A stretch of 64,000 bases of DNA from Streptomyces violens. Lineage in GTDB: Bacteria; Actinomycetota; Actinomycetes; Streptomycetales; Streptomycetaceae. The translations under genes and the position numbers were made by a program. The stretch is from positions 1-64,000 of the forward strand of contig NZ_JOBH01000008.1 in the NCBI RefSeq assembly GCF_000717745.1. Reading direction: 5' to 3'. Position 1 is the first letter of the stretch; each line of letters starts with the position of its first letter. This document shows positions 1 through 9,012 of the stretch, in pieces. Under the pieces are notes generated by a model. That model made no database searches. It had not been told where the DNA came from and was given only the letters and a program-made list of their open reading frames with translations.

Positions 1-92
1 AGAACCAGCATCGTGCCAGCTCAGAGGGCGATCACACCGTCGTCACAGGTGACACGTAAATGACGGTTTTCTAGTGGCACTCCAGTGGCACT

Positions 93-329
93 TCACAGCT
101 CGGGTACGTAGCCGTCGAATCCGACGACCTCTGGAAGCGGCGGCGTCGCCAGGACCTCCGCACACCGTGAGGAGTCGCGCCACCGCACGTCGACGACCAC
201 CGTCCCCTGCCGACCGTGCCCATCAAAGGGACACCACAACACCTGGACCAGGTCGGCACCTTGCGGTACCTCAAGCCCGGGAACGTCCTTGGTGAAGAAC
301 TGAGCCACCGGCAACAGCGGAACCGGCGC
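93..329 (-). pseudogene. Fragment of a DUF1963/YwqG-like protein
   Basis: On the minus strand about 79 codons read as PVAQFFTKDVPG, ADLVQVLWCPFDGHG and FDGYVPEL before a stop. This matches the middle of actinobacterial YwqG/DUF1963-like proteins, in which a PVAQFF block and an LLQVLWCP block are recognisable. There is no credible start, and the flanking sequence does not continue the family, so I read it as an internal fragment truncated at both ends. The assignment is from memory of the family and is only moderately sure. Confidence 0.45.
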
Positions 330-549
330 GATCCTTCGACGACCACTCCTGCGGGGGTCCGCGTCGCTCTTGTGCACCAGCGCGCTCTGCTGTTGACCAG
401 AGGAGGGCGGCAGATGACCGGGGGTGTTTCGGTGGTGCAGTCATGTGAGCGTCCTGCAGGCAGAAGCGGGCATCTCACGGCACTCGTGGGCCCGGATGGT
501 GCTGGCGGAGCAGACTCGGGTGCGCGTCGGACAACGATCGGCGCACCGA

Positions 550-2664
550 ATGGGGGCCACCGTGGCGGAACCCGGGCGGAACCGGTTGGTGGGAAACCTG
601 ACGCCTGAGACGACGAGTTTCGTCGGGCGCGGTGCCGAACTGAGCGCCCTCGCAAAGATGGTGGCCGACGCGCCGCTGGTGACGCTGACCGGAGTGGGAG
701 GAGTGGGGAAGACCCGCCTCGCACAGCGCGTCGGAGCCGAGCAGCAGTCTGTCTTTCCTGACGGGGTGTGGCTGGTCGAGCTCTCCCCGTTGAGCGCGAC
801 GGGCCCGATCGGGCTCGCCGTCTACGAAACCCTTCGGCTGGCCGATCAGAGCTCGCGGACGGCGATGGAGGTGGTGACCGACTGGCTGGCGGACAAGCGG
901 CTGCTACTGATCCTGGACTGCTGCGAACACCTGGCCGCGCCCTGCGCCGACATCATCAAGGTGCTGCTGGCCGCGGCTCCGGGGGTACGCATCCTGGCCA
1001 CCAGCCGCTGCCCCCTCAAGGCCCCGGACGAACATGTCGTGCCCGTGCCCCCGCTGCCCGTCACCGCGGCAGACCATTCCCCCGGTGCGACGCCCGCGGA
1101 GGCGGCAGTGCTGTTCCTGGAGCGCGCCGCCGATGCCGCGCCCCACACCCCCCTCGTGGCAAGGGACCGCGCGGCGGTGACCGAGATCTGCACCCGCCTG
1201 GAAGGCATCCCCCTCGCCATCGAACTGGCTGCCGCCCGGCTGTCCGATATGGCCCTGGACCAGCTCCGCGAGCGCCTGCAGACCCGCTTCGAGACGCTCA
1301 CCGCCCAGCGCAAGTGGCAGGGCGAGGGCGAACCACGGCACCAGGCGCTGCGCACCACCATCGGCTGGAGCCATGAACTGTGTGCCCCCTTGGAGCGGCT
1401 GTTGTGGGCTCGGCTGTCGGTGTTCGCCGACGGCTTCGAGCAGGAGGCCGCGGAGTGGGTCTGCGCCGGTGGGCCGCTTGCCAGCGAGCAAGTGCCGGGG
1501 CTGCTGTCGCACTTGGTGGACAAGTCCGTTCTGCAGCGTACGGGCACCCCGCGCGGTCCCCGGTACGCGATGCTCGACACCCTCCGCGAATACGGTGAGC
1601 AGTGGTTGCGCGGTCTCGGCGAGCACGTAACGCTGTCGAGGCGGCACCGGGACTACTGCCGCTGGGTCGCCCGGCGGGGCTGCGCGGAGTGGGCCGGTCC
1701 CGACCAGGTCCTGTGGTGCGAGCGCGCCATAGCCGATCAGGCCAACATGCGGGCCGCGATGGAGCGTTGCCTGACCGCCGCGGAACGCAGCACCGCCGTG
1801 GAGATGGCCGGGTGCGTCGGGTTCCTCTGGCGCCACTGCGGGTTTCACCGGGACGCACAGCGCTATCTGGACCTGGTCCTGGACCCGGACCCGTTGCCCG
1901 GCCCGGAGCGGACCTGGGCACTCTTCGTCCGCGGCTGCATCGCTTTCGCCCAGGGAGACCTGGAGGCCGGGGGCCGCTGGGGAGCGGCATGTGCGGCCGC
2001 CGCGTCGCAGCCGGGGCATGAGGAGCCCGGCGCGTCCGTCGGCGCTGCCGGCATGTCCGGGATGAGCCTGGCCATGCGAGGCGAGCTCGCGCGTGCGGCC
2101 GAGATGCTCGATGGTGCCCCGCACCAACCTGTCCTCGATGCCCGCTACAGAATCGCCCCGCTCCAGCTCCGCATGGCCCGTTTGTACACTCACGTCGTTT
2201 CCGGAGAGATCGCCCGTGCCCGGGTCGTGGCCGATGAGCTGCGGGCGGATTGCCGACGGTACGGCGAGCGCTGGGTGTGTTCCTACGCGGACTATCTGCG
2301 GGCCCTGGTGGATCTCGCGCAGGGGGAGGCACACGCGGCGGTGCGGCATGCCCGCGAGGCGCTGGAGGGGCATCGGCTGCTGCACAACACCACGGGAGTC
2401 GCGGTGGTGCTGGACACGCTGGCGTCAGCGGTCCTGGCCTGCGGCACCGGGGAACAGGCAGCGTGCCTGCTCGGTCTGGGCCAGCAGTTCTGGCAGACCG
2501 TCGGCAGGGATCAGATGGACTCGCCAGGACTCGTCGCCATCCGCCGGGCCTGCGAAGCCGGCGCCCGGCAGGCCATCGGCGACACGGCCTATGAAGCAGC
2601 CTTCGCCACGGGCCTGGAGAGCAGCATCGACGACGCCATCGCTTACACCCTCCCCCCGCAGTGA
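550..2664 (+). CDS. LuxR/AfsR-type NB-ARC ATPase lacking a DNA-binding domain
   Basis: About 704 residues. After a GNLTPETTSFVGR entry motif come a Walker A loop (GVGGVGKTRLA), a Walker B-like strand (LLLILDCCEHL), the SRCPL sensor region and a winged-helix/ARC2 segment with LEGIPLAIELAAARL. Helical TPR-like repeats follow. This is the ATPase core of large Streptomyces LuxR/SARP-type regulators. Those proteins usually carry an N-terminal SARP domain or a C-terminal LuxR HTH, and neither is present: the protein stops at AIAYTLPPQ, about where an HTH would begin. It may have lost its effector domain or act through partners. The ATG at 550 lacks a clear Shine-Dalgarno; GTG at 424 or 562 are alternatives. 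Confidence 0.85.
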   Translation: MGATVAEPGRNRLVGNLTPETTSFVGRGAELSALAKMVADAPLVTLTGVGGVGKTRLAQRVGAEQQSVFPDGVWLVELSPLSATGPIGLAVYETLRLADQSSRTAMEVVTDWLADKRLLLILDCCEHLAAPCADIIKVLLAAAPGVRILATSRCPLKAPDEHVVPVPPLPVTAADHSPGATPAEAAVLFLERAADAAPHTPLVARDRAAVTEICTRLEGIPLAIELAAARLSDMALDQLRERLQTRFETLTAQRKWQGEGEPRHQALRTTIGWSHELCAPLERLLWARLSVFADGFEQEAAEWVCAGGPLASEQVPGLLSHLVDKSVLQRTGTPRGPRYAMLDTLREYGEQWLRGLGEHVTLSRRHRDYCRWVARRGCAEWAGPDQVLWCERAIADQANMRAAMERCLTAAERSTAVEMAGCVGFLWRHCGFHRDAQRYLDLVLDPDPLPGPERTWALFVRGCIAFAQGDLEAGGRWGAACAAAASQPGHEEPGASVGAAGMSGMSLAMRGELARAAEMLDGAPHQPVLDARYRIAPLQLRMARLYTHVVSGEIARARVVADELRADCRRYGERWVCSYADYLRALVDLAQGEAHAAVRHAREALEGHRLLHNTTGVAVVLDTLASAVLACGTGEQAACLLGLGQQFWQTVGRDQMDSPGLVAIRRACEAGARQAIGDTAYEAAFATGLESSIDDAIAYTLPPQ

Positions 2665-2950
2665 GCCGAGCTTCGCGCAGCAGACTTCCGATCACCGTCA
2701 CGACGCCCATCCAGGTACGGGGCCAAGCGTCGGCGCCGCACCGACCATGGGATCGCCGGCCCGCCCGCACAGCAAGCTCCGCCTCCCCCTATGACGACCA
2801 GAGCCGACCAAGCTCCCCCAGCTACACGACAGGGGACCACCTCATCAGCTTCGAACATGCCCCGCACTGACCCGCCCATCACCGGACCCGACCCGTCCAC
2901 TGGTCACAGTGCGTTATCGATCGGGAGTTCACACACAGGTACTGACCACC

Positions 2951-2988
2951 GTCAGCGGGCCGGGTGGAGATCTTCCCGGCCCGCTGAC
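2951..2988 (-). terminator. Strong hairpin terminator
   Basis: A perfect 14-bp stem (GTCAGCGGGCCGGG paired with its complement) encloses a 10-nt loop. It sits 30 nt downstream of the minus-strand stop at 3018 and about 290 nt after the ATPase gene on the plus strand, so it could serve convergent transcripts. No U-tract is present, as is common in Streptomyces. Confidence 0.7.
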
Positions 2989-3017
2989 CGGCGCTTCCGC
3001 AGGGGCGGGTGCGGGAG

Positions 3018-3179
3018 CTACCGCTTGCCAGTCTTGGGGGTTACCAGCTTGATTCCCGTCCAGTTCACGGCGGCGCTGACGGGCTGCGTCTGGGAGAGTC
3101 CGGCGCTCGTCGCGGCTTCATTGACGTGGCTGGGCTCGGTGTGGCCGTCTTTCCCAGTATTCGGGCCTCGTCCTCCAAC
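3018..3179 (-). pseudogene. C-terminal fragment of an unrecognised gene
   Basis: About 53 codons on the minus strand end at TAG, 30 nt before the terminator hairpin at 2951-2988. The peptide (HVNEAATSAGLSQTQPVSAA, then VNWTGIKLVTPKTGKR) has a non-random, HTH-like composition and a natural ending, but no start codon or upstream domain is visible. I read it as the tail of a deleted gene. The function is unknown. Confidence 0.35.
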
Positions 3180-3282
3180 TGCGCCGTCCCGATTCAGGCG
3201 CTGCTGAGATTCTCCATCCGCCCAACGGCTTCCCGCGGCCACTCCCCCGGCAACGCACCGCGCGGCCACTGCCTGGGCGGGC

Positions 3283-4140
3283 TCACGCTTCTCGGGACGG
3301 TGCCAGCACCGCGGCTTCCTCGTCGGCCGTGAACACCTCGCCGTTCGCGGGCACGCCGATTCCGCGCCAGCGGAACGGCACACCGCGCGCCGTCTCCAGG
3401 TCGGGGCCGTCCATCAGCTGGAAGTGCACGTGCGGCTGGGTGGAGTTGCCGGAGTTCCCGCAGCGGCCGAGCACCTGGCCGGCGAGGACCTTGTCGCCCG
3501 CCCGGACAGTGAGCGAGCCGCGCTGGACGTGCGCATACACCGCGTAGGTCCCCTCGCCCAGGTCGAGAACGATGTGATTGCCGACGATGCGGCGGGCCCC
3601 GCCGAGCGTCCTGCCCACGCCCTCGATCAGCCAGAAGTACAACACCCCGGCAAGGGAGCTGCGGCTGAGGTGGTCGCGCTGGCCGTCCTCGGCATGCGCG
3701 ACGGTGGCATCGGCCACCGCGTGCAGGGGCGCCCCGAAGGCGGGGTAGGCCTGGTTGGGGTGGGCGACAGGCCAGAACCAGACGGGGCCGGGGCGAGCGG
3801 GCCCCTCCTCCGGCTCGGCCACGATGTCGATGGCATAGGTCTGCCCGAGATGGTGCGTGCCATGACTCGGCACCTTGTCGGCAGGGCTGTTGAGCGCGGA
3901 CCAGCGGCCGGTGACCGGGGGCGCGACCTCGACCGGCGCCGGAGGCTCCGTCTCGATCCGCCGGCGGGCGGAGCGGGAGGTCAACAGGCCGACGGCGATC
4001 GCGCCGAGCGCGGGCAGCCAGCTCACCCAGTAGTTGTACGGCAGCTCCACGAAGCATCCGACGGCGATCTGAACAAAAAAGATCAGCCACAGCGCATGCT
4101 GGACCCTCGCCGCGACCTTGCGTCGGCCTACAGACATCAC
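3283..4140 (-). CDS. M23 (LytM) family peptidase, membrane-anchored
   Basis: 285 residues. One or two hydrophobic segments (about residues 12-55) anchor the N-terminus. The C-terminal half is a LytM/M23 fold: HHLGQTYAID supplies the first His and Asp zinc ligands, followed by GNHIVLDLGEGTYAVYAH, the GDKVLAGQVLGRCGNSGNS block and PHVHFQ with the HxH pair. M23 enzymes hydrolyse peptidoglycan crosslinks or small glycyl peptides outside the cell. The gene starts 22 bp after the stop of the ArsR-type regulator, so the two are probably cotranscribed and controlled by the palindrome at 4678. ATG at 4140 and 4137 are adjacent possible starts. Confidence 0.88.
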   Translation of the reverse strand: MMSVGRRKVAARVQHALWLIFFVQIAVGCFVELPYNYWVSWLPALGAIAVGLLTSRSARRRIETEPPAPVEVAPPVTGRWSALNSPADKVPSHGTHHLGQTYAIDIVAEPEEGPARPGPVWFWPVAHPNQAYPAFGAPLHAVADATVAHAEDGQRDHLSRSSLAGVLYFWLIEGVGRTLGGARRIVGNHIVLDLGEGTYAVYAHVQRGSLTVRAGDKVLAGQVLGRCGNSGNSTQPHVHFQLMDGPDLETARGVPFRWRGIGVPANGEVFTADEEAAVLAPSREA

Positions 4141-4162
4141 TTCCCCCTCGTACAGAAAACGG

Positions 4163-4675
4163 TCAGGTCACAGGGCGCGCGGCCGTGAGCACCACGAGCA
4201 GTGGCACCACCCGCCCGGCAGGCACCTCGTACCGGCCGCGCTCGGTGGTGTGCAGCCAGCCCGCGCCGGTCAGTTGGCGCAGATGGTGGTAGATCTGGCC
4301 GGTCGTGCCGACGTCCTCGAGCCCGGCCAGTTCGGCGGCGGTGCGCAGGCCGCCCAGGATCTCCCGCAGCAGCCGCAGCCGTACAGGGTGGCCGAGCGCG
4401 GCGAACGAGGCGGCCGCATCGGGCCAGTCGTCCTCGAACAGCGTCTCCGCGAGGAGGCCGTACTGCCACTCGTACCGGTGCCCCGTCGGCACCCGCACCG
4501 CGCCGGTGAACAGGACGGCGCCGTCCGCCTCTTGCGTCACCGGGTGCCGCGCCTTCAGCGCGTCCAGAGCCCAGAAGTCGCCCTCCCCCACGGCGGGCGC
4601 GGCCGGGCCCGCGTGCTCCAGCTCCGCCATGCGCCGTTCGAGCTCGGCAACGCGCTCCTCCAGATCCATGAGCAC
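4163..4675 (-). CDS. ArsR-family winged-helix regulator
   Basis: 170 residues. A short coiled coil (LEERVAELERRMAELEH) precedes a linker, and the C-terminal winged helix reads ALGHPVRLRLLREILGG then TTGQIYHHLRQLTGAGWL, the ArsR-type recognition helix. No metal-binding Cys pair is obvious, so an effector other than thiophilic metal is likely. It is the first gene of a two-gene operon with the M23 peptidase. GTG at 4675 and ATG at 4669 are both possible starts. They lie only 2-8 nt from a perfect 20-bp palindrome, so the transcript is probably leaderless or nearly so and autoregulated. Confidence 0.88.
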   Translation of the reverse strand: MLMDLEERVAELERRMAELEHAGPAAPAVGEGDFWALDALKARHPVTQEADGAVLFTGAVRVPTGHRYEWQYGLLAETLFEDDWPDAAASFAALGHPVRLRLLREILGGLRTAAELAGLEDVGTTGQIYHHLRQLTGAGWLHTTERGRYEVPAGRVVPLLVVLTAARPVT

Positions 4676-4677
4676 GA

Positions 4678-4697
4678 GATTACGTAATTACGTAATC
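4678..4697. promoter_or_regulatory. Perfect 20-bp palindromic operator
   Basis: GATTACGTAATTACGTAATC is a perfect palindrome in otherwise very GC-rich DNA. It lies directly before the start of the ArsR-type gene. AT-rich palindromes of this size at the start of an arsR-type gene are classic autoregulatory operators. The binding partner is inferred from position. Confidence 0.75.
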
Positions 4698-4954
4698 CCG
4701 TGCAAGACCGGGCTCCTGACAGCCGACGCCCCGTCCGGACCGGGCCCGCACGGGTTTTGCCCGCTCTCGCGGTCAGCGGCAGGCCGGCGGTGCAGAGCCA
4801 GAGGCGCGAGTACGGAAGGTGGCGAGCCCCGGCGGCGCGTTGACGGAAGAAGCCGAGACACCGGTGCGGCCGAGGCGCTCGACGACGGCCGCGGCCGACC
4901 GTCCGGCGCGGAGGAGAAGACGCTCGGCCGCCAACCAGGCGAAGCGAGGCACAT

Positions 4955-4996
4955 GGGACTCATGCCGGCGGGACTCATGCCGGTGGGACTCACCGG
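4955..4996. repeat. 15-bp tandem repeat, 2.8 copies
   Basis: GGGACTCATGCCGGC occurs twice head to tail, differing only in the last base, and is followed by a partial third copy (GGGACTCACCGG). Confidence 0.8.
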
Positions 4997-5019
4997 ACCG
5001 GCACGTCAGCCGACCGCCG

Positions 5020-5067
5020 GGGAAAGCGAGTCGCTGAGGGAAAGCGAGTCGCTGAGGGAAAGCGAGT
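5020..5067. repeat. 18-bp tandem repeat, 2.7 copies
   Basis: GGGAAAGCGAGTCGCTGA is repeated twice exactly, followed by a 12-bp partial third copy. It lies 23 bp after the 15-bp repeat. Confidence 0.85.
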
Positions 5068-5263
5068 GGGAGTGGGAGCGTGCCGGCACCCAATGTGCCT
5101 GAGCGTTGCAGTTGGCCAGTCGAGCGTGTGGGGGGCAGGGTGGTGCTGTGCGCGAGATTCGGTTCTGGCTCAAGTTCTGTGGCCCGGATACGTTGCGTGA
5201 CTGCTCTCATGCCTCGTTGGAGGGCATTTTGATCTCCCACGCCAGTCCGGCCAGGATGCTTGC

Positions 5264-5803
5264 ATGGAAGCATCGGTATGGGTGGGGGCGGTGTTCGGCT
5301 TGGTGGGCACCGGGATCGGAGGGGCTCTTTCCATCTGGTCCGCAGTCATGACTCAACGGCAGCAGGCAGCTCATACCCGTGAAGAACAACGGCAGGCGCG
5401 CGCATCAGCGGCTGTCGAGGCAGCTCTGACTGAGCTGTTCGAGATTCAGCGCGACGCTCGGCGGGCCGGCCCTGACAGCGAGACGCGCAGACAACAGCTG
5501 CACGAGCGGGTGCTGAACATACAGGTCCTGATGCAGCGTGTTCCCGACGCCGGCCTTCGTGACCGAGTGCGGGAGGCCAGCTTTTTTCTGCCGCTCTCAC
5601 CTGCTGGCGACACACGATCCCGGGAAGAGCGTCGGGTCGACAGTATGTATCTCTGTGCCGACGCCATTGCCTGTCTAGGCGCCTACCTTCGCGCTGAAGC
5701 GATGCCTGCGCGTACAGGCAGAGTCGAAGAGATCCGTGCCCTGTGGCCGTTCCCCGACATCGGCTCGGACGGGGAAACAATCATCTACGAGGCGGAAGAT
5801 TAG
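5264..5803 (+). CDS. Small membrane-anchored protein of unknown function
   Basis: 179 residues. A single N-terminal membrane segment (VWVGAVFGLVGTGIGGALSI) is followed by a charged Gln/Arg/Glu-rich helix likely to form a coiled coil (roughly residues 30-90), then a mixed C-terminal region with a Cys-containing helix. Proteins of this shape are common in Streptomyces and have no assigned role. The start is chosen because it places the membrane helix at the very N-terminus; the SD is weak. There is no operon partner: the downstream DNA is a transposase remnant on the other strand. Confidence 0.65.
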   Translation: MEASVWVGAVFGLVGTGIGGALSIWSAVMTQRQQAAHTREEQRQARASAAVEAALTELFEIQRDARRAGPDSETRRQQLHERVLNIQVLMQRVPDAGLRDRVREASFFLPLSPAGDTRSREERRVDSMYLCADAIACLGAYLRAEAMPARTGRVEEIRALWPFPDIGSDGETIIYEAED

Positions 5804-5918
5804 GACCGGCATGCAGCAATCCGTACCGACTCCGGTGCGGACCGCTCTTTCTGGCTGCAGCGCGGTCGGCAAGCACCGGAGCGAGAGACTCTTGCCCGAT
5901 TTCGATGGCGGCTGTGCG

Positions 5919-6235
5919 TCACGAAAGAAGGACGCGTTTGCGGAGGGTCAGCCCGGCGATGACGACATCGCGGTCGATGCCCACGGCAAGGGGTGGAGGC
6001 TGGGCAGGTCGTCCTGACGGACGGCTTCGAGCCACTGCGGGAGCCGTTCGCCCTGGCGCTCGGTGAGCAGTTGGGCGAAGGAGCGAACGTGGCCGGTGAG
6101 GGCGTCCAGTTCCGGGCACCGGGCGAGGACGGCCTTGAGCCGGAGTCGTTCAGTGTCGGTGAGGGTCTCGGGCCGCGGAGGATCCACCCGGCCACGGCGC
6201 GGGGCGACGGCGGGCGGGCAGTGGCCGGCCGTGGG
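5919..6235 (-). pseudogene. ISL3-family transposase remnant
   Basis: The minus strand reads LTDTERLRLKAVLARCPELD, SFAQLLTERQGERLPQWLEA and VRQDDLPSLH, then shifts frame and continues GIDRDVVIAGLTLRKRVLLS to a stop. These blocks match the C-terminal third of Streptomyces ISL3-family transposases. About 30 residues that normally lie between IAGLT and RKRVLL (containing the SGVVEGHVNRIK motif) are deleted, and at least one frameshift is present. It is a dead fragment; no terminal repeats were found. Confidence 0.7.
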
Positions 6236-6795
6236 GAGGTCCGCTTGGCCCGCAGGCACAGTGTTCGGCAGGTGAACCGGCGAACCCGCAGCCGGAGTAC
6301 AAGCTTCCCCCGGCGCTGGGCACATCAGCAGGAAACCGCAGGTAGGAGCCGCGAACCCCCGGCTCGACCACGCCCCACACCCGGGCACACGGCTCCCGGC
6401 ACGCTGCATTGCACGTCAACGCGTACCACCGCGACATTCATGTCCACCGACAGCACCGCGACGTCCGCGATCGACGGGGACAATAGTTCCTTCAGCCGGA
6501 GCACGACCTCTTCCACGGCCCCGAACTGTCAGCCCAACCGCCTTGGCTGCTGGTGTTTTCCGGGCAACTCGCGAAGCCCCCCAGAGGGCCCCAGCCGTCG
6601 CTCGACGTGTACGCGTCACAGAAGCTGAGCCAGAACCCGCTCTCGTGGACAAAGCCAGCAGGGCGGCGTGAGCGGGGTCCAAAGGGCGGTTTCCGGTGAT
6701 CCCGCCAAGCCGAGTCGCTGGTCGCCGGGGAGCCTTGCGAGTTGTTGGCCGTCGACGCGCTGGGAGGCGGTGACGCGTCACCGGGCGACGGGCCG

Positions 6796-7275
6796 TCAGA
6801 AGTCGTACGGCTTCTTGGTGTTCCAGTTCAGCACGTCGGCCTCGTTCCAGCTGAACTGCGGCTTCTCGCCCTTGGCGTCGACCGAGTAGAAGGGGCCGTC
6901 GTGACCGTCCGCGCCGCGCAGCGCGATGGCGAACGACTGCGCCGTGTGGTCCTTCGAGCCGTAGTCGAAGAGGTTCACCGCGCTGTATGCCTTGCCGCCG
7001 GGCCGGAGCGTGATGTGCTTGTCGCCGCCCGGGTTGTCCTTCTTCGAGTGCGGCAGTACGACATCGACGTCGCCGAGCTTCACCGCCGGGTACGAGGTGA
7101 CCCAGCATGGCTTGCCACCCCCGTTGGACGCGGACGGGCTCTGCGCGCTACCGGCGGCATTGTCGCCGCCCGCCGCCTTCGAGCCACCGTCGGCGCCGCC
7201 GCAGGCGGTCAGGCCCAGCGCCAGCGCGGCGGTGACGGCGGCCAGAGTGGCGGTACGAATCCGGGAAGTACGCAT
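6796..7275 (-). CDS. Secreted lipoprotein, DUF4232-like
   Basis: 159 residues from the ATG at 7275, preceded by a good SD (AGGGGGA). A lipoprotein signal peptide (MRTSRIRTATLAAVTAALAL, then the GLTAC lipobox) is followed by a Gly/Ser/Ala linker and a beta-rich domain with PCWVTSYPAVKLGDVDVVLP and a YSVDAKGEKPQFSWNEADVL ending. The domain resembles the exported DUF4232 proteins of Streptomyces, thought to sit on the outer face of the membrane; no enzymatic motif is visible. The gene is monocistronic, bordered by transposon debris downstream and a divergent methyltransferase remnant upstream. Confidence 0.82.
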   Translation of the reverse strand: MRTSRIRTATLAAVTAALALGLTACGGADGGSKAAGGDNAAGSAQSPSASNGGGKPCWVTSYPAVKLGDVDVVLPHSKKDNPGGDKHITLRPGGKAYSAVNLFDYGSKDHTAQSFAIALRGADGHDGPFYSVDAKGEKPQFSWNEADVLNWNTKKPYDF

Positions 7276-7445
7276 GCTCGAGTTCCCCCTGCCTTTCGTG
7301 CGGGAAGTTTCTGTGGCCTTCCCGCGGTGTGGACACGACTTTTCCCGGAGCCACTGACGTTCCGGAAACGTCTCACTCACGTCCCGCAAACACACCGTGC
7401 GCGAGCGGGTGAGGCCGAGCCGCGGGCGGCCTGGAGGACCTCACC

Positions 7446-8203
7446 GTGGACCTCGCGCCCGCACGCAGTCTCCGTGTCCGGTGGCCCCAGCGCGGCACCG
7501 ATGACCAGTACCCGCTGATGGACCGCACCCTCCGCCCTCGCCAGTGGCTCAAGGCCGTCTACCGCCCCGGCGCCCCACTGATCACCCAGATCGATGACGG
7601 AGCTGTGTTACCGGAGGCCCCGGTCAGCAGCGACGCCTTCACCTCCTCCATCTCCTGCGCTCGCGTCGTCGTGACGATGCTGCGCCGCCTGGAGCCGCGG
7701 CCCGGCGAGACGCTCCTGGAGATCGGGACCGGCACCGGCTACAACACCGCCCTGCTCTGCCACCGCCTCGGCGACCAGGCCGTCACCAGCATCGAAGTCG
7801 ACGCCGGCCTCGCCGCCACCGCCGCACACCACCTCAAAGACCTCGGCCTCCACCCTCACCTGGTGACCGGGGACGGCACGGAAGGGCACGCGGCCAGGGC
7901 ACCGTATGACCATTTCCTCCCCACCGCATGCGTCCAACGCGTCCCCACCGCCCGGATCCAGCAGGTCCGCGCCGGCGGCCGCATCCTCCCCCTCACCACA
8001 CCCCTGGGCACCGACGCACTCCTCAGCCTCACCACCGAGGCGCCGGCGGCGCCACCGGCCGGCTGCTCACCGCCGTCAACTTCATGCTGCTGCGCAGCCA
8101 GCGCCAGCGTCAGCCGTGGAAGCAACTGGGCTGGCCCCGCCTGGCCGACTTCCACCTCCGCATCGACCAAGACGAACAGCACATCGGCGTACCACCCCCG
8201 TAG
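7446..8203 (+). pseudogene. Protein-L-isoaspartate methyltransferase-like gene, frameshifted
   Basis: The frame carries QWLKAVYRPGAPLITQIDDG, a SAM-binding motif I (LLEIGTGTGYNTALL), VTSIEVDAGLAATAA and VRAGGRILPLTTPLGTDALL, as in the PCMT-like methyltransferases common in Streptomyces. Near 8040 the family sequence moves to another frame (GRLLTAVNFMLLRSQRQRQP to LADFHLRIDQDEQHI, stop at 8203), so the C-terminus is frameshifted. The N-terminus is also shorter than usual. A rare TTA leucine codon (7608-7610) would make it bldA-dependent if expressed. A sequencing error is the alternative to true decay. Confidence 0.7.
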
Positions 8204-8454
8204 AGTCCCGCTCACGGCGCTGTAAAGTCTCGAAATTCGTGTCGGAATCTCACGGCTGGTGCCGGATGGAAGTCGGATCCGACGTGGCGCTGCGACACGC
8301 AGGTGTCGTCCTGTCGCACTGAGCCTGGCGGATTCTCACCGCTTCTCGTTCGTGCTGTCGGATTCTCATTGCGTCGCGCGCTGAGCGATGTTCGCCGTCA
8401 TTCAATCGAGGCGTTTGACAGCGAACAGCGAACCCATTCGTTCAGGCTTCCTTG

Positions 8455-9012
8455 TCAGCGAACTTGGTCGCTCTTCGGCCCGATGTCTTTGATCCTGGTC
8501 GGAGTTCCGTCCGGGGCGAATGAGTGGTGGAAGGTGAAGGCGTGCGGCGCGGAGCCGTGGTCATGGAGGTGTTCCAGCCTGGAAACCCCGTCCTGCCAGG
8601 TGGGTATCACGTCGTCGGAGACCCACCAGCACACGTAATTCGGGTGTGCTGTCCTCTCGAACCAGTCGTAACGCCTGTTCAGCGCCTCACGGTGCAGGCC
8701 GGTGTAGATGGCGTCGAAGGCGGGGCGCAGGTCGATCCAGAGTGAGAGGGTCGCGGCCAGGGCGGTGGTTTCCACCGTACGGCCCTTGCCGTACCAGGTC
8801 GGTACGGCGAACTCTCCCCATGCACCCCAGTCCGCCTCGAAGAGCATGCCCCGGTCGCCGTCTGCCGCTTCAGCACGCGCGAGGTATCCGGGGTGCTGGC
8901 TGATCTTCCGGTAGACGGCCTCACCAATGTCGTAGAACTCGCGAGTGAGAGGTGCGGGATCGGCGAGAGGTGACTTCAGGACGCCGAATGTGTACAGCGC
9001 AAGATGGGGCAT
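8455..9012 (-). CDS. DUF3291 domain protein
   Basis: 185 residues. It starts MPHLALYTFGVLKSPLADPA and contains FYDIGEAVYRKISQHPGYLA and YDWFERTAHPNYVCWWVSDD, diagnostic of DUF3291 proteins, which are compact alpha/beta-barrel folds of the dimeric ABM type. The function is unproven; antibiotic-biosynthesis-monooxygenase-like chemistry or ligand binding has been proposed for relatives. The length is normal and the frame intact. It stands alone next to the Tn7-like remnant. Confidence 0.85.
   Translation of the reverse strand: MPHLALYTFGVLKSPLADPAPLTREFYDIGEAVYRKISQHPGYLARAEAADGDRGMLFEADWGAWGEFAVPTWYGKGRTVETTALAATLSLWIDLRPAFDAIYTGLHREALNRRYDWFERTAHPNYVCWWVSDDVIPTWQDGVSRLEHLHDHGSAPHAFTFHHSFAPDGTPTRIKDIGPKSDQVR

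Larger units (their letters stand above)
4698..5263. other. Gene-poor stretch with two tandem repeats
   Basis: No convincing gene. The segment is dominated by two short tandem repeats described separately (4955-4996 and 5020-5067). Open frames across it have low-complexity translations without family features. Confidence 0.5.

Noticed and set aside
904..2385. Long antisense frame across the NB-ARC ATPase
   Set aside because: Mirror of a real high-GC gene; no motif or start signal.
4305..5102. Plus-strand frame covering the repeats at 4955-5067
   Set aside because: It begins inside the ArsR gene on the opposite strand and gives a low-complexity product without a start signal.
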